Shown one piece after another: positions 6,923 to 10,451 of a stretch of DNA of 10,451 nt. Position numbers and translations under genes: made by a program. The stretch is from Candidatus Cloacimonadota bacterium (GTDB lineage Bacteria; Cloacimonadota; Cloacimonadia; Cloacimonadales; TCS61). The notes under the pieces are model-generated. The model saw only the letters and a list, made by a program, of their open reading frames with translations. It made no database searches and was not told the origin of the DNA. The stretch spans positions 1 through 10,451 of the forward strand of contig DAOUUD010000045.1 in NCBI GenBank assembly GCA_030668345.1, given 5' to 3'. Each line of letters begins with the position of its first letter. Positions within the stretch are counted from its first letter, which is position 1.

Positions 6923-8713
6923 TTACCCTACCTTTATTGCGTCAAACCTACATACTTCAAAGCAAACACTGCATTTAATACATTTACTCTTATCTATGGT
7001 TTGAGGTTTTTTCTTTTCTCCAATAATAGCATTTGTCGGACAATTCACATTACATATAAAGCAACCAGTACATTTTTCCTGGTCAACTGAATATTCAATT
7101 AAATCTACACATGATTTAGCCGGACATTTCTTATCCCTGATATGAGCAACATATTCATCTCTAAAATGACGAATTGAAGTTAATACAGGATTTGGAGCTG
7201 ACTTTCCTAATCCACACATTGAAGCATTTATAGTAGCTTCTCCCAATTCTTCTAAAAATTCTATATCTCCATCTTTACCATTTCCTTTACAAATATTAGT
7301 TAAAATTTCATACATTGCATCTAAACCTTCTCTGCAGGAAGAGCACTTTCCACAGGATTCATCTCTGGTGAATTCAATAAAATATCTGGCAATATCAACC
7401 ATACAATCATCTTCATCCATGACAATCATTCCACCTGAACCCATAATTGCTCCAGCTTCCTGCAGTCGTTCATAATCTATTGGCAGGTCGAGCATACTTT
7501 CAGGAATAACTCCACCGGATGGACCACCAGTCTGAACAGCTTTAAATTTCTTTCTATTGGGAATTCCACCACCAATTTTAAAAACCATTTCACGCAGAGT
7601 TATTCCCATTGGTACTTCTACTAGTCCCGCATTATTTATCTTTCCTGCAAGAGAAAAGACTTTTGTACCTTTGCTTTTTTCAGTACCAATTTTTGCAAAC
7701 CATTTTGCCCCGAAATTTATTATTCTGGGTAAGCATGATAATGTTTCAACATTATTTATATTTGTAGGACTCCCAAAAAGTCCTTTTTCCACAGGAAATG
7801 GAGGTCTCTGTCTGGGTTCTGCGGGTTCACCTTCTATCGAATGAATTAAAGATGTTTCTTCTCCGCAAACAAATGCACCAGCACCACGAAATATCTCCAC
7901 ATCAAAATTAAAATCGGAACCAAATACACCTTTTCCAAGTAAGCCGTATTCTCTGGCTTTAATAATTGCACCGTCTAACCTTTTAATAGCCAGAGGATAT
8001 TCACTTCTCACATAAACATAACCCTTTTCTGCACCAATGGCGTAAGCAGCGAGCAACATTCCCTCAATTAGAGAGTGTGGGTCTGCTTCAATAATCGAAC
8101 GGTCCATAAAAGCACCGGGGTCACCCTCATCAGCATTGCAGATCAGGTATTTTGGAGAGCCTGGGTTTTTTCTGCAAAATTCCCACTTCAACCCAGTTGG
8201 GAAACCTCCTCCACCTCTTCCTCTTAAGCCGGAATCCTTTATCTCCTGTATCACATCTTCCGGTGTCATATTTTGCAATACTTTTACCAATGCTTTATAG
8301 CCATCTCTGGCAATATATTCATCAATCTCATCAGGATCTATTATCCCTCTATTCCAAAGAGCAATAAGTCTCTGATCATGATAAAAAGGTATATCCTGTA
8401 ATTTTTCAATAGGATGTAATTCTTCTGGATGGATATACATTAAAGAGTGAACCGGCCTTCCTTTTAATAAATGCTCTTCAACCAAATTAGGAATATCTTT
8501 TTCTTTTAAAAGTTGATACACTATGTCATCAGGTTGAACAATTAAGGTTGGTCCCTTTGTGCAAAGCCAACTACTTCCTGTAGAAATAATCTGAACTTCG
8601 TTTTCTAAATTGAATCTCTTAACTTCTTCTTCAAGCTTACTCTTTATTTTCAAAGCTCCAACAGAAACACACATTGTACAAGTGCACAATAACACATTAC
8701 ATCTATAAGCCAT
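6923..8713 (-). CDS. hndC: NADH-binding flavoprotein, HndC/NuoF type with extra ferredoxin domains
   Basis: A 596-residue subunit that would bind NAD(H), FMN and several Fe-S clusters, forming the diaphorase head with NuoE. Domains: thioredoxin-like [2Fe-2S] domain (1-95); NuoF 51-kDa core (about 115-525) with the FMN/NADH loop GLRGRGGGGFPTGLKW (162-177), GAGAFVCGEETSL (277-289) and the N3-type cluster ligands C454, C457, C460 and C500; then C530-x4-C535 and a C-terminal pair of [4Fe-4S] sites (C548/551/554/558 and C578/581/584/588). This is the layout of HndC and of Thermotoga HydB, longer than plain NuoF (about 430). Oddities: the N-terminal domain keeps C10, C15 and C51 but has S47 where the family has a Cys, with an extra C12; the last cluster ends CR rather than CP. 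ATG start with AGGAG 9 nt upstream. No catalytic hydrogenase subunit follows; the NuoG-HdrA fusion seems to replace it. Confidence 0.95.
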   Translation of the reverse strand: MAYRCNVLLCTCTMCVSVGALKIKSKLEEEVKRFNLENEVQIISTGSSWLCTKGPTLIVQPDDIVYQLLKEKDIPNLVEEHLLKGRPVHSLMYIHPEELHPIEKLQDIPFYHDQRLIALWNRGIIDPDEIDEYIARDGYKALVKVLQNMTPEDVIQEIKDSGLRGRGGGGFPTGLKWEFCRKNPGSPKYLICNADEGDPGAFMDRSIIEADPHSLIEGMLLAAYAIGAEKGYVYVRSEYPLAIKRLDGAIIKAREYGLLGKGVFGSDFNFDVEIFRGAGAFVCGEETSLIHSIEGEPAEPRQRPPFPVEKGLFGSPTNINNVETLSCLPRIINFGAKWFAKIGTEKSKGTKVFSLAGKINNAGLVEVPMGITLREMVFKIGGGIPNRKKFKAVQTGGPSGGVIPESMLDLPIDYERLQEAGAIMGSGGMIVMDEDDCMVDIARYFIEFTRDESCGKCSSCREGLDAMYEILTNICKGNGKDGDIEFLEELGEATINASMCGLGKSAPNPVLTSIRHFRDEYVAHIRDKKCPAKSCVDLIEYSVDQEKCTGCFICNVNCPTNAIIGEKKKPQTIDKSKCIKCSVCFEVCRFDAIKVG

Positions 8714-8722
8714 AATTAAAAA

Positions 8723-8727
8723 CTCCT
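8723..8727 (-). promoter_or_regulatory. Ribosome binding site of the NuoF-like gene
   Basis: AGGAG on the minus strand, 9 nt before the ATG at 8713-8711. It fixes the start of the 596-residue protein, which matches the usual N-terminus of the thioredoxin-like domain. Confidence 0.8.
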
Positions 8728-8766
8728 AAAATTCAAAATAAAAAAAATTCTAAACATCAAAAATGC

Positions 8767-8794
8767 TAAATACTTAAAATAATATAAGTATTTA
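8767..8794. repeat. AT-rich inverted repeat in the hndB-nuoF gap
   Basis: The arms taaatactta (8767-8776) and taagtattta (8785-8794) are exact reverse complements around an 8-nt loop. Weaker pairing may extend outward (atcaaa near 8758 with tttgat near 8808-8813). It lies in the largest gap of the upstream part of the operon (105 bp) and about 55 nt before the nuoF-like start. It might be an mRNA processing or stabilising hairpin, or chance in AT-rich DNA. Confidence 0.45.
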
Positions 8795-8818
8795 AAACTT
8801 TTAGGTGTTTGATCGCTT

Positions 8819-9202
8819 TTATGGTACTCTTTCACTTCCAAATGCCAATGCATACTCTTTTACAATCTCTCCGGAAAGAATATGTTTATCGAAAATTATT
8901 TTTGTTTTCTCAGGAGTCAGATCTACATATTTTACAGGAGGTTGATTTTGAACTTCAACTGTTATCATTGGTTCACGACTGCATAATCCCGCACAGCTTG
9001 AAGTTGTAAGAATAATATCTTTTATTTTTCTATCTTCAATTTCTTTCATTAATGTGTTCATTATGGTGCGTGCACCAGCAGCAATACCACAGGTTCCCAT
9101 GTGAACTCTAATTATTGCGCGACCGGTACCCTCGCGGAGAATCATGGTTCTTCTAACTCTTTCTGTTATTATTGCTAAATCTTCAGGCTTTAGTTTTGGC
9201 AC
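8819..9202 (-). CDS. hndB: HndB-like thioredoxin-fold [2Fe-2S] protein
   Basis: A 127-residue small ferredoxin of the type found as subunit B of NADP-reducing hydrogenases. Seen: N-terminal helix with PEDLAIITERVR, then MGTCGIAAGAR (35-45 region), SSCAGLCSREPM (C-x3-C) and VKYVDLTPEK. The single Cys in TCGIAAGA plus the C-x3-C pair is the usual HndB pattern. The start is a GTG; the next Met, in RTMILREG, lies inside the conserved N-terminus, and a strong GGGAGG stands 6 nt upstream of the GTG. The gene overlaps the end of the HdrA-NuoE gene by 20 bp, so its ribosome site lies just upstream of the overlap, inside the coding region of its neighbour. Likely electron carrier or accessory subunit of the NuoEF head. 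Family call is sure; HndB's own function is poorly defined. Confidence 0.9.
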   Translation of the reverse strand: MPKLKPEDLAIITERVRRTMILREGTGRAIIRVHMGTCGIAAGARTIMNTLMKEIEDRKIKDIILTTSSCAGLCSREPMITVEVQNQPPVKYVDLTPEKTKIIFDKHILSGEIVKEYALAFGSERVP

Positions 9203-10073
9203 TCTCTTCCTCCCTGTATTTTTTAATTAATTTTGGAACCTGAGTTACACGAAAATGCCCGTAAATATCCTCATTCACAGTTACCACAGGAGCTTGACCG
9301 CAACAACCAAAACAGGATATGGTTTCCAATCCGAATATTAAGTCCTCGGTGGTATTCCCCATTGTAATGCCAAGTTCCCTTTCAAAAGCTTCCAGAATTC
9401 TGTTTCCTCCTTTTATGTAACATGCAGTTCCGAAACACACATTAACCGTATATTTTCCTTTAGGTTTTAAACTAAAAGCATTATAGAAAGTCGCTATCTG
9501 ATATATTTTGGCTAAGGAAATATCGAGTTTTTGCGAGATATACTTCAGGATATCTTCAGGAAGATAATTATATTCTCTGGTGATGCTTTGAAGTATAGGC
9601 ATAAGACTGCCTTTCTTGTCTTTAAATTCTTTGAGGATAGCATCTACTTTGTCTGCATCATCTTTTTTTAGTAGAATAGATATTTTTTCAACAGGATAAA
9701 GTGCAATTGATACAGGACAATTTTGAGTACAAGCTGCGCAACCGGTGCATTTATCTTCATCAACATATCTGGGATTTTTCTTTACTTCAACTTTGAAATT
9801 TCCAGCTTCACCAAATACTTTTCCCAATTCTGCATTTGTGATGATCTCGATATTCGGATGTCTCCCACAATCTACAAGTTTTGGCGAGACAATACACATA
9901 GCACAGTCATTTGTGGGAAATGTCTTATCCAATTGAGCCATAGTACCGCCAATCGCCGGTGTTTGTTCAAGAAGGTAAACCTTAAACCCGGAATTTGCCA
10001 GATCAAGTGAAGATTGAATTCCGGCAATTCCTGCACCTATGACCAATACAGAACCAACTTTTTTATTACTCAT
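9183..10073 (-). CDS. HdrA N-terminal half fused to NuoE
   Basis: A 296-residue fusion, numbered from the ATG at 10073, which has AGGAG 9 nt upstream; a TTG at 10076 is the alternative. Residues 7-121 are the first half of HdrA without the CHCG domain: FAD motif GAGIAG (13-18), E-x-x-P-x-IGG, then MAQLDKTFPTNDCAMC (46-60), the GRHPNIE block, and a ferredoxin site C109-x2-C112-x2-C115-x3-CP (119-120). The HdrA similarity stops there. From about 125 it is a complete NuoE/HndA module (LMPILQSITREYNYLP, IYQIATFYNAF) with [2Fe-2S] ligands C213-x4-C218 and C254-x3-C258. The missing HdrA remainder is found on the protein at 516-3788. The frame is open across the junction, so this is a true fusion and not a frameshift artefact visible here. 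It follows the FrhB gene by 43 bp. Probably docks NuoF and contributes, or formerly contributed, an FAD site. Confidence 0.92.
   Translation of the reverse strand: MSNKKVGSVLVIGAGIAGIQSSLDLANSGFKVYLLEQTPAIGGTMAQLDKTFPTNDCAMCIVSPKLVDCGRHPNIEIITNAELGKVFGEAGNFKVEVKKNPRYVDEDKCTGCAACTQNCPVSIALYPVEKISILLKKDDADKVDAILKEFKDKKGSLMPILQSITREYNYLPEDILKYISQKLDISLAKIYQIATFYNAFSLKPKGKYTVNVCFGTACYIKGGNRILEAFERELGITMGNTTEDLIFGLETISCFGCCGQAPVVTVNEDIYGHFRVTQVPKLIKKYREEESAKTKA
9209..9214 (-). promoter_or_regulatory. Ribosome binding site deciding the GTG start of hndB
   Basis: GGGAGG on the minus strand, 6 nt before the GTG at 9202-9200 and inside the last codons of the HdrA-NuoE gene. It is one of the strongest Shine-Dalgarno sequences in the window and supports the non-ATG start. 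Confidence 0.75.
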
Positions 10074-10082
10074 CAAATATTA

Positions 10083-10087
10083 CTCCT
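10083..10087 (-). promoter_or_regulatory. Ribosome binding site of the HdrA-NuoE gene
   Basis: AGGAG on the minus strand, 9 nt before the ATG at 10073 and 6 nt before the in-frame TTG at 10076. The ATG is preferred on codon grounds. A 5-bp complement (TCCTT in the minus-strand RNA, 10101-10097) could pair with the site, but that stem is short. Confidence 0.7.
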
Positions 10088-10116
10088 TAAAATATAAAGG
10101 ACCGATAATAAAATAA

Positions 10117-10451
10117 TTAAATATTCATTGAATCAATTCTATTTTCCGATCTTATCTTTTTCCTTATTGCTAAACTTCTTATTATATCTAATAAATGTTT
10201 TTCATTTATTTCTCTACTATGATGAGATGAACCATGGTAATTTTTAACATAATTCTGGTACAATGCTTCCGCATAGACTTGTTTTCCTAATGAAGTTCGA
10301 ATCATAATAGTAGTATATCCATCCTGAGAGCCAACACCACCACCCGAAATATCAGCATATTCATTGGAAAAATCGTTGCAGGCAAGACAAGCTGGTCTGG
10401 CAATTTCTTCGATCTCTTCCAATGGAATATGGAAACTAATATTTGATTTCA
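10117..10451 (-). CDS. frhB: FrhB/FdhB-family iron-sulfur flavoprotein subunit (3' part, runs off right edge)
   Basis: The last 110 residues of a protein whose frame stays open to the window edge, so the true start lies outside; an in-frame TTG at 10422 is merely a leucine codon. The visible part is the end of the FrhB/FdhB C-terminal domain: PLEEIEEIARPACLACNDF, then SNEYADISGGGVGSQDGYTT and MIRTSLGKQVYAEAL. The ACLAC pair belongs to the family's Fe-S ligands, and the glycine-rich block is its hallmark. In archaea FrhB reduces coenzyme F420 with FAD. In bacteria without F420 the relatives commonly act as ferredoxin- or FAD-linked subunits next to HdrA or hydrogenase genes. Here it precedes the HdrA-NuoE gene by 43 bp in the same direction, so it probably belongs to the same complex. 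Family call is sure; the substrate cannot be told. Confidence 0.87.
   Translation of the reverse strand, partial: KSNISFHIPLEEIEEIARPACLACNDFSNEYADISGGGVGSQDGYTTIMIRTSLGKQVYAEALYQNYVKNYHGSSHHSREINEKHLLDIIRSLAIRKKIRSENRIDSMNI

Noticed and set aside
9183..10073. Possibility that the HdrA-N/NuoE gene is a frameshifted or truncated pseudogene
   Set aside because: The frame is open across the junction, the NuoE part is complete with all four ligands, and the missing HdrA part appears intact on another gene of the same operon.
10084..10101. Short stem TCCTT/AAGGA that could hide the ribosome site of the HdrA-NuoE gene
   Set aside because: Only five pairs with an 8-nt AT loop; likely to occur by chance and too weak to call a regulatory RNA.

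Overview
The window is an AT-rich bacterial segment in which every supported gene lies on the minus strand, so transcription runs from the right edge to the left. The content points to a strict anaerobe. It encodes iron-sulfur flavoproteins of the HdrA (heterodisulfide reductase A) family and NADH-dehydrogenase/hydrogenase diaphorase modules (NuoE, HndB, NuoF, NuoG N-terminus). A FrhB-family subunit sits at the right edge and a [NiFe]-hydrogenase maturation protease at the left edge. Standard stop codons are used, including TGA. No marker gene allows a taxonomic call. Base composition and gene content would suit Cloacimonadota or a similar fermentative or syntrophic lineage, but that is a guess.

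Layout in order of transcription: (1) 3' end of an FrhB-like gene (10451-10117). (2) A fusion of the N-terminal half of HdrA with NuoE (10073-9183). (3) HndB-like [2Fe-2S] protein (9202-8819). (4) HndC/NuoF-type NADH-binding flavoprotein (8713-6923). (5) DRTGG-domain protein (6917-6555). (6) CBS-pair plus RsbW-type ATPase (6553-5621). (7) A 260-bp gap filled mostly by a MITE-like inverted repeat (5424-5573). (8) A second DRTGG protein (5360-5016). (9) PHP-domain phosphoesterase-like protein (5000-4257). (10) Stand-alone histidine-kinase-type ATPase (4285-3815). (11) A 1090-residue fusion of NuoG N-terminus, the C-terminal half of one HdrA, and a second HdrA (3788-516). (12) A 378-bp AT-rich gap with a perfect inverted repeat. 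(13) The 5' end of a hydrogenase maturation protease (137-1).

How they may work together: NuoE, HndB and NuoF would form an NAD(P)H-oxidising or NAD(P)+-reducing head. The NuoG-like domain and the HdrA parts would carry electrons through many Fe-S clusters and one or two extra flavins, the hardware of flavin-based electron bifurcation. FrhB and the maturation protease hint that a group 3 [NiFe] hydrogenase or a related oxidoreductase lies just outside the window; no catalytic hydrogenase subunit is visible inside it. The five small proteins in the middle resemble the regulatory set found beside NAD-linked hydrogenase operons and probably sense energy or redox state.

The most striking feature is that the two halves of one HdrA are found on two different proteins. 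The N-terminal half ends just after its ferredoxin-like cluster on the NuoE fusion. The missing remainder resumes at the matching point about 6.5 kb downstream on the NuoG fusion. The whole diaphorase and regulatory cassette sits between the halves, as if an operon had been inserted into an hdrA gene, or as if HdrA now assembles in trans.
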